DNA of 64,000 bases from Brachycybe producta. Lineage: Eukaryota > Arthropoda > Diplopoda > Playtdesmida > Andrognathidae. Below the pieces are notes generated by a model. It saw nothing but the letters and a program-made list of their open reading frames with translations, was not told the DNA's origin and did not search any database. The DNA is taken from assembly GCA_036925085.1 (NCBI GenBank), contig JAUPFP010000015.1, positions 581,001 to 645,000 on the forward strand, written 5' to 3'. The translations under genes and the position numbers were made by a program. Shown piece by piece: positions 11,906-25,311 of the stretch. Numbering within the stretch: position 1 is the stretch's first letter; each line of letters opens with the position of its first letter.

Positions 11906-14858
11906 ATGAATCTATATATTTTTAGTACTTTTGTACTAATCGCCTTCTTCCAAGGTAATATTTCATAAGATAATTCATTATTTTGAAGGTTGGTGGTAAC
12001 CACAGGTAAAACATCTTTTTTAATAATTTGAAAAAAAAAAAATTAAAATTTGATTTAAATCACGATTTATTAAAACTTAATTAGCAGCACTATAAATAAT
12101 CAAGTGATTTGAATCACATTTTAAAATTGAAGCATTTTTAAAGGTAATTTTTGAGGCTTTTTGTATTTTTTTTGTTTGTTGAAAAGTAAAAGAATTTAAG
12201 TGGGTGGGGGTGGGTACCACCTTTATAACGATATATTTCAAAATGAACTTTTTTTATTATGGAAATTGAAAACGACGTTTTTCGATTTAAAAGAATGTTT
12301 TCTTGTCAAAATCATCCATGAAAATCATTTTTTTTTTTAGACTTGTCATAAAAAGTTCATTTTGAAAGATATAGTGATGAAAAAAATGTTATTACTCAAA
12401 TTTCTCTACTCTATTCAACTTTAAAAAAATGGTAACTTTGAATTTTTCTTTAAAAACATGTCTCAATTGAAATTAACAAAAAAAAAACTTAATTTTCACT
12501 TAAATATTAGACGTTTTACCTGCTGGGATACCGGATATACCAGTATGTCTCAGTATTGTTATCAAAGTATAATTGAATGTCACACGGTATATTGTTTAAT
12601 ATTGTTTAAAATTGAATAGCTTAGAATTTCAGAAACTATAAAAACTACAAATAGTTAAAAGATTAATGTTAACAACATAGCAAAATGTATTTTCACAAAC
12701 AAACAAAATGAAATAAAAATATTACTGAAATTTAAAAAAAAAAACAAGGTTTAAAAAGTCGTTCAGAAAATTACAATTTAAACTAGCAATTATAAATTTC
12801 AATAATTTTTTACAAATTAATTTTAATTTTGTGTACAATTTGATTACGTTCCTAACAATCAACTGAGGTTTTAAATGTATACTTTTTATAATTTCTAATA
12901 TATTTAATTTTAAACAATTTAGGTATACGTCGTCACTTTTTAAAATTTTGTTAATAAATTTGAGTAAATTGTCCTGAGGCATATTGTTAAAAATATATAT
13001 ATATATATGCAAAAATAAACGGGTTTCTAACAATTTGAGACAATATTTCATTCAGGTTGTTTGGCACAAAGATCTCGCCAACAACAATCATCATCATCAT
13101 CAGCAGTGGACTCGGAACCAGTTTTTGGTGGTAAGAATAAAAAAAAATCGTAATTTCCAAGAAAACTTCAAATCACATTTCATTACTAACAGTTGTCATT
13201 ACTAATTAGAAACCAAACCAACAAAATATGTAAAAAAAAAAAGAATGTAAGAAATTGTGAAGTTCTCCTACCTTTTTCTTGTGTTGTTGTTTTTCTTTGC
13301 AAATAAAAAAAAATCATTAGGACGAGGAGGTGGTGGTGGTGGCGATGTCCGATATTCGAACAGTCGAGTTGCATTGTCTCCAAAGAGATCCTCAAGGAAT
13401 CAAGAAAGACCAGTTGGATCTCCGATACCAGGTGTCAGCTACTTAGAAACTCCATCATCCGGAGGAAGAGCAGATGAAAGTTCGAGATCGAGATCCACAA
13501 AGAGACCGATCGTAGCTCCGATTCCCGGTGTCAGTTACTTAGAAACTCAGTCTGGATTATCCGGAGTTCCCAGTGAAGCTCCACTTGATGATAACTGGCT
13601 TCGAGCCGAACAGTCGACGACGACTAAAACCCCTAAGAAAAAGAAGAAGAAGGTTAAGAAAGTGAAGGGAGATGAAGAAGATGATGAAGATGAGTGGAAG
13701 ATGAGATACGGAACGTGGAAACGTCATTATCCGTTCTCTGGCAATAAAGCGCAAGAGTTTGCAGCCACCTCAGAATACAGAACCATACAAGAAGGTTCCT
13801 ATTACGATAAAGCGAACGAAAACACACCGAAAGACAACCACTCGACCGTATTCGACTGGGATTCGACTACAAGGTCTCGTCATCATCGACATCGACATCA
13901 TCGAACGTCGACCACACAACGTCCAACAGCTCCTCCGGTTCCTGCTGCGTATTACTATCCATACGATCGAAATTATCTTCTGTCTCTCGGAAGAGACGAT
14001 CGCAGTTATGCAGCCTTAGAATCTGGATCCGAAAACTATGATCCTTACTCAACGACTACTAGAACACCATGGTGGTATAGTACCACAACGCGGCGACCGA
14101 CAAACCCTTGGCATTACTACACAAGTACGACAACAACTACACAAAGACCCACTGTACCATGGTACTATACCACAAATGCAACAACAACGCAGAGGCCGAC
14201 TGTACCGTGGTGGTACTATACCACGAATGCGACAACAACGCAGAGGCCGACTGTACCGTGGTGGTACTATACCACGAATGCGACAACAACGCAGAGGCCG
14301 ACTGTACCGTGGTGGTACTATACCACGAATGCGACAACAACGCAGAGGCCGACTGTACCGTGGTATTATACCACAACCACGACGACACAAAGGCCGACAG
14401 TTCCCTGGTACTATACCACGACCACGACTCAAAGACCCACTGCGCCATGGTACTATACGACGAGCACCACAACAGCAAAACCAACAACTACAACTCCTTG
14501 GCGTTCTTGGAGGACCAGCACTCGACCTACTTCGGGAAGTATTTCGTACTATCAAAGGGAGCGGCCATCAGCCACAATCAAACATAAAACATCGGAACAA
14601 GTTTCTTATGTCTCTGGAAGTTACTTCCCAGGATCTACGGGACATCGTAAACCGGCAACCGGATTTAATGTTCGGCAACGTAAAGCTCACGATTCCGATC
14701 CCGTAACTTCAGCACCGGTTTCCGAAACATATCCAACAGTTCGCATTCATTATTATCCTAAAAAGGATGGTCGAATACGACAACAGCCAGAGTCTGATGA
14801 TTCTTCCGTTGATGATACGGCACATCCTTTCTCTGCTTTTGTTGGTACGACTTACTAG
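11906..14858 (+). CDS. Secreted Thr/Pro/Tyr/Trp-rich tandem-repeat protein
   Basis: Three exons, 11906-11954, 13056-13130 and 13321-14858, join in phase (GT-AG, both phase 1) to give about 553 residues. Exon 1 and the start of exon 2 encode a signal peptide (MNLYIFSTFVLIAFFQG then CLAQ). Next come a Gly run, two copies of PIPGVSYLET about 40 residues apart, a Lys-rich then Asp/Glu-rich stretch, and a long low-complexity region whose units read like TTTQRPTVPWYYTT. The C-terminal third is Ser/Tyr/Arg-rich without a domain I recognise. Thr-dense repeats suggest O-glycosylation and an extracellular, mucin-, cuticle- or adhesive-like role, which is inference. The Met at 13257 is probably not the start: it lies in the second intron. 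A poly(A) signal AATAAA is at 15020. Confidence 0.8.
14170..14360 (+). repeat. 51-bp tandem repeat inside the coding exon
   Basis: Near-identical 51-base units, each encoding 17 residues around TTTQRPTVPWWYY, are repeated back to back; three are practically identical at DNA level and the flanking units are diverged or shortened. Long alternative frames in this segment are by-products of the repeat, because 51 is a multiple of three. Confidence 0.85.
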
Positions 14859-17506
14859 TTTATAAGCCTTTTTATTCAGTTAGTAATTTCGTATTGCTTG
14901 TCATAATTCTGATAATATATCTTTTTATTTCTAATATATTTTGAAAATTTGTTTTATGAAAAATTTTGTTTTGTCTTTGTATTAAAAACGTATAATTTTA
15001 AATTTGTAATTATATATGCAATAAAAAGAAATTTGGAATATTTCTGCATATTTTTTTAATGTATTTAAATTCATATTAAATATTTCTTTTTATTTTGATG
15101 CAAGTTTGTTATTGTTGATTTTTGTTTTATCTGTTATTTTTTTTATGTAATTTGTTTGAAAAAATTCACGTTTAACCTTCACTTTTAATTAAAAACTTAG
15201 GCGTTTTCTTTTTTAAGGAAAAATAATGAAAACTTTTATTGAATAAATTTTTCTTGTTGAACCAAAAAAAAAAACTGAAAGGTTGTTGTAAAAATCGACT
15301 TTATAGAAAAATAAATTTAAAGTTTATTAGAAACTAGGAGTTAGAAACTTAGAACCAATTTCAATAAGAAAACTTAGCATTTGAACTTCAATTTGAACTC
15401 TCTGAGCAGGGTTCCAACATGCGCTCGTTGAGTAACCCTGTTTTATTAAAGAATGCTTTAAAACGATTTTTCTATGTGGAAGCCTTGTTTAGAGGGTTTA
15501 ATTTGAAGTTCAAGTGCCATTTTTTTCTTCTTGACTTTTAGGCCTGCAAATGGTAAATGAATGAATTAACTTTTACCATTTTGCAATTGAAAAATTATTT
15601 TTATAAAATATACACTGAAAAGTTTGAAATTGTCGATTTTATTTTCCTTATTTTCCACTTTTTAAGTTCTTCAAAAAAATGTCCAAATTAAATAATCTGA
15701 CTTTTTGTAACGTTTAATTTGAAATATATCATCCTAAAAATACTTCCAGGCCTCATTACTCTTCTAGTTTCTAACAACATCCAAATTTATTTTTCAAAGT
15801 TTTAAAAACTAAATTTTCTAAAAGTTTCAATTCTAATTTCTGTAGCAACTTAAGATATAAAAACAAATTAATTACCTTCAATTTCAATTATAATGAAGTT
15901 TAGTGTTTCTAAATAATTTCAGAATTTCCAATTAGCATTTTTGGACCTAATTAAAACAAAAAACATAATTACTTAATGTATAAATTAAATTTTCAATTAA
16001 AATATACTTAAATACTTCCAATTAAGCAATTACTCATGTCAATCTTGTATTAAATGTCATATGATCCTAAATTTGACGGCAATGGACAATTTAGAAATTG
16101 GACCATTCTAAAAGAAACAAATATTAATCGAAAATTTGTAAATTAAAATTTTTAAGCGTGGGTTATTTTTAGGACCCAACCAACTCCTCCTTTTCATTGA
16201 CCTTGTCGCTTGTACTTGAAATTATTAAAAAAAAATATTAAAAATTGTGAGACTGTCCTTCATAAATTTGTTTGACAAGATCAAGGAACAATTTTTTTAA
16301 AAAACTAAGATAAATTATATTATTAAGTCTATATTAGGACTTAATAACAACAAAATTTCATTCAGAATTATTAATCCAAGTTTTAAAGAAAATATGAATT
16401 AAAGTATTTAAAATATTGCAGCAGAATTATTTTTTTTTATCACCTGGTTGTCAGATTTTAAATTATTTCCCATTATGGATTTAGGTGGTCCAAAAATATT
16501 ACCACATCCCGTTGCAAATGATAATTCTCAGATTACCCCTTTTTTTCTTAAGGAAAAAAAGAACTTGTCTAAGTTCCAAAAAATACAACTTCTCAGCAAT
16601 TTTTTTTTGGTTTAAAAATAAATTACCGACTGGTTTAAAAGTCACACACAACGCGTTTGAAAAATTATGAATAATAAATTTATGTACAAAATTGATATTT
16701 ATAACTAAAATGTTTAGAAACTCGTTAATTGTAAATTTATTAGCTGAATTAAATTTAATAGCATAATTATTATTTAACTAAATATATAAAAATTAACTAT
16801 GACTTGTTTATTTTTGGTTGCATGTTTTTTTTTTTAACTTATTTTGTTATGACTTGTTTGTTTTGAGATTATTTTATATTATTTTGTTGTTATGGTTTGG
16901 TTTCTGATATCGTTTTCATTTTTTCATTCATTATTTTATTTCATTTTATCTATGTTTATTATTCAGGAAATGGTTGAATAAATGTAAAATAAAATTGAGC
17001 CTTAAAAAGCATCTCCATATTTTAAAATTAATATTAAAAGTTAAAATATTGGACGTGTAAAAATTCAAAACGTGTTTTTTTTTTATGAAAAATCCATTTA
17101 TCACATTAAAATTAATGAATTTTCAAATCTAAAATATCATGAAAAGTTTTATTTTGAAAGTGATATAGTCATGAAAAAAATGTTATCACTCAAATTTTAT
17201 AGTCAATTTTCAAATATATTTTGAAATTCTTTTAGACGATTTTTCTTTAAAAAAAACAACTATTTAAATTTTATGCATTTTTATGTTCAAGAAAAATCTA
17301 TCTAACAATAACTAAGTTAAATTAATTTGCATTTATCTTTATTTTAGTTAGCTCAATTTGAATTTAGCACTTATTCAGTCTAACCATTTTATTTTTCATA
17401 AATCATAAAATATAAATTAATTTCTAAGTTATTAAAAAAATAATTAAAAGAACTCTGCATTAAAATTTAACCACTTGTTTTTAAATAAAATTATATTTTA
17501 ACTCAG
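14859..17506. other. Intergenic, AT-rich; laminin 5' end expected here
   Basis: The stretch contains the 3' flank of the repeat-protein gene, a family A-related inverted pair (15327-15775) with a family B copy inside it (about 15385-15512), and long AT-rich sequence. The signal-peptide exon of the laminin gene should lie here. I found no hydrophobic ATG exon ending in phase 1 at a GT. Confidence 0.6.
15327..15775. mobile_element. Inverted-repeat element with nested family B copy
   Basis: The outer ends are TTAGAAACTAGGAG at the left and ACTCTTCTAGTTTCTAAC at the right. Inside, about 15385-15512, is a family B palindrome (TTTGAACTCTCTGAGCAGGG to TAGAGGGTTTAATTTGAAG). The simplest reading is an element inserted into another element. 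Confidence 0.5.
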
Positions 17507-20500
17507 GATCAACAACATGTGATCAGGGTAGTTGTTACCCTGCAACGGGTAATTTATTGGTCGGTCGCGAAGACCGACTAACTGCCACTTCGACATGTGG
17601 ACAAAGAAAGCCGGAACGTTTCTGTATTGTGAGCCATCTTCAAGATCGCAAGAAATGTTTCATTTGTGATTCGAGGCATGGAGGACGCCAAAAACAGAGT
17701 CACCGCATTGAAAGTATAGTATCGAAACCGGGGAAGAGGTGAAGATTTCTTAAATTTTGTTATATTCACTTCATAATTATTATTAAATGTTTGTTTCTCT
17801 CTTTTAATTAAAAAGGAAAGAGTTTTGGTGGCAGAGTGAAAACGGTGTCGAAGAAGTCAGCGTTCAGTTGGACTTAGAAGCCGAATTCCACTTTACGCAT
17901 TTAATAATTACCTTCAAAACTTTCCGTCCTGCTTCTCTTTTGATTGAGAGATCTTTCGATTTTGGTCGCACTTGGAAGGTTAAAAATCGTATTTAACGAG
18001 AAACAAAACGACTTTTAAAACCCACATTTTTCCCCCAAAGGTTTATCGTTATTTCGCATACGATTGTGCTGAATCGTTTCCCGGCATTCCGATCGGACAA
18101 CCTCAACGCATCACTGATGTCACGTGCGAGTCTCGTTACTCAGGTGTTGCTCCGTCGACGGAAGGCGAAGTTATCTTCCGAGTGCTCAATCCGTACCTCC
18201 GCATTGAAAATCCGTACAGCGAAGAAGTACAGAACCTTTTGAAGATGACAAATTTGAGAGTTAACTTTACAAAATTGCATACGTTGGGTGATGATCTCGT
18301 CGACAATCGAGAAGAAATCAAAGAAAAGTATTATTACGCTGTATACGATATGGTCGTTAGAGGATCCTGTTCTTGTTACGGCCACGCTAGTCGATGTGTG
18401 GAGTTGCCCGGATCTCCTCAGCGTCCCGATATGGTTCACGGTCGCTGCGAATGTACGCACAACACCAAAGGTCTCAATTGCGAACACTGCGATGATTTTT
18501 ATAACGATCTTCCTTGGAGACCCGCTTTCGGAAGAAGTTCAAATGCCTGTAAACGTAAGAACACAGTTGGATTAAATAAATTAAAAACATATCGTATCCT
18601 GAAAATACAGTAAGTGTTTTCTAAAGCAAAAACCCGGAAGATCAATAAATGGCTATATTAATTATGGCTGTAGGTTCTTTTGAATTCCCAGTTTTTTTCT
18701 TGGCTTTGTAAAAAATATTTTACTGCCAAAAATTACAAAATAAGTTTTTTTTTTCAAATTATATCTGACTTTTGGCTTCACAAATAATAAATGACAGGTT
18801 GCAACTGTCACGAACACTCGACACGATGCCACTTCGATCCCGCTGTATACGAGGCAACGGGTAGAATCAGTGGCGGTGTCTGCGACGATTGCGAACACAA
18901 CACGAGAGGTCAGAAGTGCGAACAGTGTCGACCGTTTTATTATCACGATCCTTCCAGACGTATCGAAGATCCACACGCGTGCCAGCGTAAGAGCAACCAC
19001 AGCATTGGCATCACCTCGCCATTTTGTTTGCAATGCCTCTAAATACTTTGATGTTTTGTGTAGCCTGTGACTGTGATCCTAGAGGTTCATTGGACGAAGG
19101 CATCTGTGAAGCTACCGGTCCAGAAGCTGGACGTTGTCACTGCAAGGAAAATGCTGACGGTCGTCGATGTGACAACTGCAAAAACGGATTTTGGAATTTT
19201 GACGAATCAAATCCAGTTGGATGCCAGCGTATGTGGCTGCGTTATCCCGCAATATATTGAGCAGCTTCTCACCAGATGTTGCGTTATTCGTTATAGCATG
19301 TAGCTGTGATTTGAAGGGAACGGTTGAGAACCAAGGCTGTAATCCTTACACGGGAGAATGTATCTGTAAACGCAACGTGATTGGCCGAGACTGCAACCAA
19401 TGCATGGTGATTTTTAAGCGGGAAAGACATCTCTACATCGTGGGAAACTATTGTAATAATCGTTTTTTTTTTAGTCTGAGTTCTGGGGTTTGAGTGAAGA
19501 CCGCGACGGCTGCCAACAATGCGATTGTGATCCTGGTGGAGCACGTGACAATAACTGTGATGTTATAACTGGACAGTGTCGCTGTAGGCCACATGTAACT
19601 GGACGTCGTTGTGATCATCCGGAACAAGGCTACTTTTCGGGGTTACTGGATTACTTGACGTACGAAGCGGAATTGTCTCGTGGAACTGCAGTAAGCACTG
19701 TGGCCATTTAAAATTGTTCGACAATACTTTATACGCGTACGAAATGAACGTTTCATGTTTCTCTTTACTAGAACTCTCAGGTTGTCGTGCGAGAGCCGTA
19801 CGGAGACCGAGAAACGACATGGACTGGATTAGGATTCATGAGAGTCTACGAAGAATCTCATCTCGAGTTTGATATTGAAAATATTCAAACAGGAATGGAG
19901 TACGATCTGGTCATCCGTTACGAACCCCAGGTTTTACTACAAACCTTTTATTTAAAAAAAATGTTCTATATTAGTGTTTCTTTTTTAGCTTCCCGGGCGT
20001 TGGGACGAAGTGAAAGTGTTCGTGGAACGTCCGGGACCGATCGATAACCGCGGAGTTTGCGTCAATACTACTCCGAAAGACGACGTCAAAACGGTGTCTT
20101 TGCCACCGGGTACTTTAAAAGAAAACTGTGGCAAATAATTCTGTTTCAATTGTAAAATGGTTTGGTATCTGTTTCACAGGAAGCCGCAACGTTGTTGTTC
20201 AGCCACCCGTTTGTTTGGAAGCAAATAAACGTTACAAGATAAGATTGGAATTCCGTCGTTACGATCCCGCCGTTCCGACACCATCTGCTACTTTGTTGAT
20301 CGATTCGGTAACAGATAAAAAAAATTATAGCAAATTCCAATCACTTGATCACTTGAGAGGAGACGTGAGTCTTTAATGTGCAAAATGAAAAGAAGCTTGA
20401 ATGTGTTTTAGAAACTAGAATTGGTAGCTCAATCACTTATGGGTACTTCCACGTTAAAATCTTTCAAAATAAGTTTTTTATGCGAGTTTGAAAATTACCT

Positions 20501-23500
20501 AGCGTTAAACGGGTGGTATTTTTTAATTGTTGTCATTATAAAGTGTATTTTGAAAGATATCCACATGAAAACACCCTTAAGTGATTGAGCTACCTTTATA
20601 ATTTCTAAAACATTTTCTAGTTTCTCTTAATTTTGCTCTTGAAAGTGCAAAAGCTTTTGTGGCTTTAGATCAGTGATTAGGATTAACTATTCTTCTACCA
20701 TTTTATAAAAGCATTATCATTCTAACTGTAGTAAAAATTGTTTAGATTGTACTCTTACCGCGTGTCGATGGGATATCATTTTATCAAGGAAGTCCCGTCA
20801 ACACTTACCGACGTCAAGAGTTTGAAAGATTTCGGTGTGGCCAAGCATACACTTCCGTCGTAAAATCGCCAATTGCCGATGTCTGTAAACAGCATATTTT
20901 CAGTATCAGCTTAATTACTTATGGCGAGGCTTTCGGCAAGTTGGATTCCAAAATAAATTTTTTTTAAAAAAAAAAACCTAGATAAATGTGGTATTTTTTT
21001 CGTTAATTATTACTTAGAATGTTCTTGCGATCCAACTGGATCGGTTAGTTCCATTTGTGATTCGCTCGGTGGCCAATGTCAATGTAAGCCGAATGTTGTC
21101 GGCCGCCGTTGCGATCGTTGTGCTCCAGGAACTTACAGTTTCTCGCCATCCGGTTGCACACGTAAGTATTTCCTGTAAACAAAAACGTTTGTTGACAGGA
21201 TGTAGCACAAAAGTGGTTTCAGTTTTTTTGTTTGAAGATAAACAGAACTTTTTTCAAGAAGAATTGCAGTTTTATGATTATTTCTTTAAATAAACCTTTT
21301 TATGGCAATTTGAAATAATCACATTCTTTGCACTTTTTCTATAAAAAAGTTAAAATATTTTCAAATTGACATGTATAGATTATTTTTTTTAAGATTTTCA
21401 CATTTGAAATGAACACTCACTATTTTTTTTTAAATGATTTTCCATTTTTTCTTAAAAGTTGCCTCTGAAAAAGTTTACGACGTCTTCGTAATTCTTTGTC
21501 TAAATCATTTTAATAAATTTACTAATGAGTGACTTTAAATTCTCATAGCTTGCGACTGCAACAGTGTAGGAGCACTTGACAATTTCTGCAACGTTACAAC
21601 CGGTAGTTGCAACTGCAGACCCAACACATACGGAAGGCAATGTGACGAGTGTCGACCTGGTTATTGGAATTACCCTAACTGTCGTCCTTGCGAGTGTAAC
21701 GGACATGCCGACCGTTGTGACCCACGAACTGGTTACTGTATTGACTGTCGTGATTATTCTGCTGGAGCACATTGTGACGTTTGCGAGAGTGGTTTCTATG
21801 GAGACCCTCGTAGTGGCTACAATATCAACTGTAGACCTTGCCCTTGTCCGGGAGTTCCTGGTGGTGGACACAATTTCGGAGCCACTTGCCTGTTAGACCA
21901 AAGAACTCAGAATGTCATTTGCAACTGCGAAGAGGGATATTCAGGTAATGGCTTCGTTTAGTTCAGGTGTATGTTTAATAGTAATTAACTGTTATTTTTC
22001 CTCAGGTGAAAGATGTGATCGATGTGCTAACAATTTCTACGGAAATCCGCAAGTTCCCGGAGGAATTTGTCAACAGTGTCAATGCAATAATAACATCGAC
22101 CTCACTCGACTTGGAAACTGCGATCCGAACACAGGACAGTGTCAACAGTGTCTGTTTAACACCGAAGGGTTCTTTTGTGAGAGGTGTAAACCTGGACATT
22201 GGGGTGATGCGATCAATCAGAATTGCATAGGTGATAATTTGCCAAATGAAATACAGCTTATGTACCAATGTATTTTTTTTATTGATGTAATATATTTTTT
22301 CTTATAAGAATGCAACTGTGATATTCTTGGAACGGACATCACTCAAAATGGCGGTTATTGCGACTCCCAAACTGGACAGTGCCCGTGTCTGAAAAACGTA
22401 GAAGGAATGAGTTGCGACCGTTGCAAACCAAATCACTGGAAATTAGCCAGTGGAGAAGGTTGTGAGTCGTGCGCCTGCGATCCTCTCGGATCATACGCCG
22501 AGCAATGCAACGAAGTATGTTAAAAGGCGAAATCAAACGTTTGCTTATTTGATGCATTTCGGCTTCGTTTTTTTTTAAAGTTTGATGGTCAGTGTAATTG
22601 CAAACCTGGTTTTGGTGGACGCAAATGTGATCAATGTCAGGCAACATTCTGGGGAGATCCAAGAGTTAAATGCCAACGTAAAAATATCCTAAAGAAATAC
22701 GCACAGAATTAACTTCTAATGTGTTGTCTTGTGTTTTAATGCAGCTTGTGACTGTGATCGCTCTGGATCCGAAAGTCTACAGTGCCATCGAAACAATGGC
22801 ACTTGTATCTGCCGGCAGGGAATCGGAGGAGAAAAATGCAATCGTTGTGCAAGAGGTTACATCGGACAAGCACCGTATTGTACTCCTTGCGGCGAATGTT
22901 TCGACAACTGGGACTATATCATTACTCAGCTTAAAGGTGCTCATGTTTTTTAAAATCCACAATTAGTTTTAATTAACACGCCATTTGCCATTTTCAGGAG
23001 AGACGTTGGTGCTCATAGAACTCGCTGGGAATATAAAAAACAAAGGAGTAACTAGTGTCTACAACAAAGAATTCGAGGAAATGGAGGAGAAACTGAGCCA
23101 AGTTCGCAGGATTCTCGATCAAGCGAACGTTACCACCGCCGATATTGAAGTTCTTCAGAACCTCGTGGACGAATTGAGACAGAACCTGACCAGCAGTGGA
23201 CTTAGATTGGACGAACTCGGCACCGAGATCGACAACACGACTCAGCGTATTTACGATGCCAACCAACAGTTGGCCAGTTTACAGGCAAATGCCGACAAAC
23301 TGCAACGAGACGCAAAGGAACTCGAAAAGAATGCGACAGAGCTGCAAGTAAAGGACATAGAAGGTTAGAGAGATATGCCACAATCAGTTTTCGTGACCAA
23401 TTAATAAATAAATTACTATTACGTGAATTTCAAACAGGGGCGTTAAATATAACGAAAGAAGCATGGGAACGTTCGAGAGCTGCTCAGGTCAAAGTTAACG

Positions 23501-25311
23501 GTGCAGAGGAAACGATCCGAGAATCGGAACGAGAACGGAAAAGAACGGAAGTTCTCATAACTCAAGCCGAAGGAGAATACAATCGGACTTATACTGAAAA
23601 TAAAAAATCTCTGGACGATATCGAAGCCGACATCAATAGATTACAAGATGAGATCCCGGGAATCAATCAAGATGTACTCTTTAGATGAGATTTAAGTGAC
23701 AACCATGTCGTAACTGTTATGATTTGTTATGAGACAGGTTTGCGATGGAAGGGGAGATCCTTGCAGCCCTCTTTGCGGAGGTGCGCTTTGTGACAAATGT
23801 GGAGGTCTAAGTTGTAACGAAGGTGCGGCAACTAAAGCAGAAAACGCATTGAAACTAGCTGAAGACGCAGATCAGATTCTGAAAGATAAAGATGGACAGG
23901 CCTCACAGTTACTACAAGATATATCGAAAGCAAAAAGAGATGCAGACGAGGCAAAGGACGAAGCGCAGAAAGCGTTTGAAAAAGCGGGACTTGCGAGAAA
24001 CCGTTCTGCGAATGTCAAAGAGTCTGTGGAGGACGTCATTGGACGCATTAATGATTTCTTGGAAGGGGAAAAGGCTAAACCTTCAGACATACGATTAAGA
24101 GCGGAAGAAGTATGATTTTTAATGCTTGTAATTTTTGCTTGTAACTTATTTGTTATCATTTTTAAGACATTGGCATTGAATATCAAACTGAGACCTGAAG
24201 AGATCACCGATCTTGCTAATCAAATCAACGACACAATCTCAAAACTAACAAACATCGATGGCATTTTGGCAGAAACTGCCGGTGACTTGGCCAGAACGGA
24301 AAACTTGAAGAAGAGGGCAGATAAGGCCAAGTAATGTTTCAAACCGTCGCCAGTGGCTAAACGTTAATCTAAAACGCCTATTTTGCCCAAATTGTTTTAT
24401 GATAATCTTATTATAGGCAAGACGCAGTGGATGTTTTGGGTACGGCCAAAAAAGTGACCGGAGCCTTAGATGATGCAAAAGAAGCTCAGGACAGAGCTCA
24501 GGAAGCTATCGATAAAGCGAATGGAGATATTGATGCAACTGAAACCGATTTGACTCAAGTAAGATAACCACATTTGTTACGTTTTACTGTTGCTTCTAAA
24601 AAATTAAACGAATATTGAAAAAAAAATTTACTAAACCTGTTTTTTGAAGATCGCAAGCGAAACTGCGGCTGCTCAGGGTGTAGCAAACAAATCTGTAGAT
24701 GACATCGAAGAGCTGAAGGAACGTTTGGCAGGCCTTCGAGAAAAGTTTGTCGAAAATGAATTAGCCGTCGATCAGGCAGGAAAGGCTTCTCGTAATGCGG
24801 ACGATTTGGCAAATAAAGCAAAATCGGTTGGACTATTTTTTTTCTTTCCATACAATAATTCTACAATGAATATGATATCATCGATTTACTAATCAGACTT
24901 TTATATTAAAAAAGGGAGCTAATGATTTAGGTAGAAAATATGATGAAGTGACGAGAAAATTAGACGAAAAGGCGAAGAGTAGTGGAGATGCTAAAGACAG
25001 AGCCGAGAAATTGAGAGAACGAGCAGATGCTTTGGCTCAGAATGCGACTGATAAACTTAACGAACTCAAGGGTAACTTACGAGCAACTTAGAAAAAAAAA
25101 GAGCTTGAAACAAACTTTGTCATTTTTAGCTTTTCAAACTTCTGATTTTTTGTTCTTGTTGTATTTCAAAGATATGGAAAACGAGTTTAATTTACACGAA
25201 ACCAGTCTAAAAAGTTTGAGTGACGAACTGGAAGAACTGGAACGTCGTATGCGAGAATACATGGGAACAATCGAACAACGTGCCAATTACTATCGAGACT
25301 GCACCCCTTAA
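17507..25311 (+). CDS. LanB1: Laminin subunit beta (beta-1 type)
   Basis: A basement-membrane laminin beta chain that trimerises with alpha and gamma chains. Twenty-five exons were joined: 17507-17738, 17816-17978, 18041-18554, 18798-18986, 19064-19228, 19297-19406, 19475-19690, 19772-19930, 19989-20109, 20180-20307, 20746-20935, 21018-21161, 21549-21944, 22006-22230, 22309-22514, 22581-22677, 22745-22936, 22998-23363, 23438-23673, 23738-24109, 24167-24330, 24417-24558, 24650-24826, 24915-25071, 25172-25311. They give 1733 residues and need one base from a missing first exon. Order: laminin N-terminal domain ([28 protein letters not shown]-like STCGQRKPE), five LE modules, a laminin IV type B domain (about 19.7-20.9 kb), eight more LE modules, then a coiled coil interrupted by the Cys-rich beta knob ([15 protein letters not shown] at 23.76 kb). 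It ends YRDCTP, keeping the near-terminal Cys used for chain linkage. The missing signal-peptide exon makes it 5' partial here. Confidence 0.93.
20406..20612. mobile_element. Family A element inside a laminin intron
   Basis: The ends TTTTAGAAACTAGAATTGG and ATAATTTCTAAAAC are inverted, with the typical inner arms (TCTTTCAAAATAAGTTTTTT and AAGTGTATTTTGAAAGATAT). It lies wholly within the intron 20308-20745 of the laminin beta gene, explaining why that intron is longer than its neighbours. Confidence 0.75.
20936..21017 (+). other. GC-AG intron in the laminin beta gene
   Basis: The exon ends GCTTTCG and the intron begins GCAAGT. The next exon, after TACTTAG, continues AATGTTCTTGCG. Phase 1 joining restores the LE module (E-C-S-C-D-P-T-G). 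The nearest GT (GCAA then GTTGG) would give phase 2 and break the frame. GC-AG is the commonest minor variant of the major spliceosome, and GCAAGT matches its consensus. Confidence 0.85.

Noticed and set aside
13257..13320. Met at 13257 as the start of the 533-residue frame
   Set aside because: The segment up to 13320 is an intron ending in ATTAG; two upstream exons give a better signal peptide and join in phase.
14038..14706. Long alternative frames on both strands over the repeat-protein exon
   Set aside because: They are shadows created by a 51-base repeat whose length is a multiple of three; composition is Arg/Cys-rich and tracks the repeat exactly.
16892..16981. Hydrophobic ATG frame (MVWFLISFSFF) as laminin exon 1
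   Set aside because: Its only nearby GT gives phase 0, whereas the next laminin exon needs phase 1.
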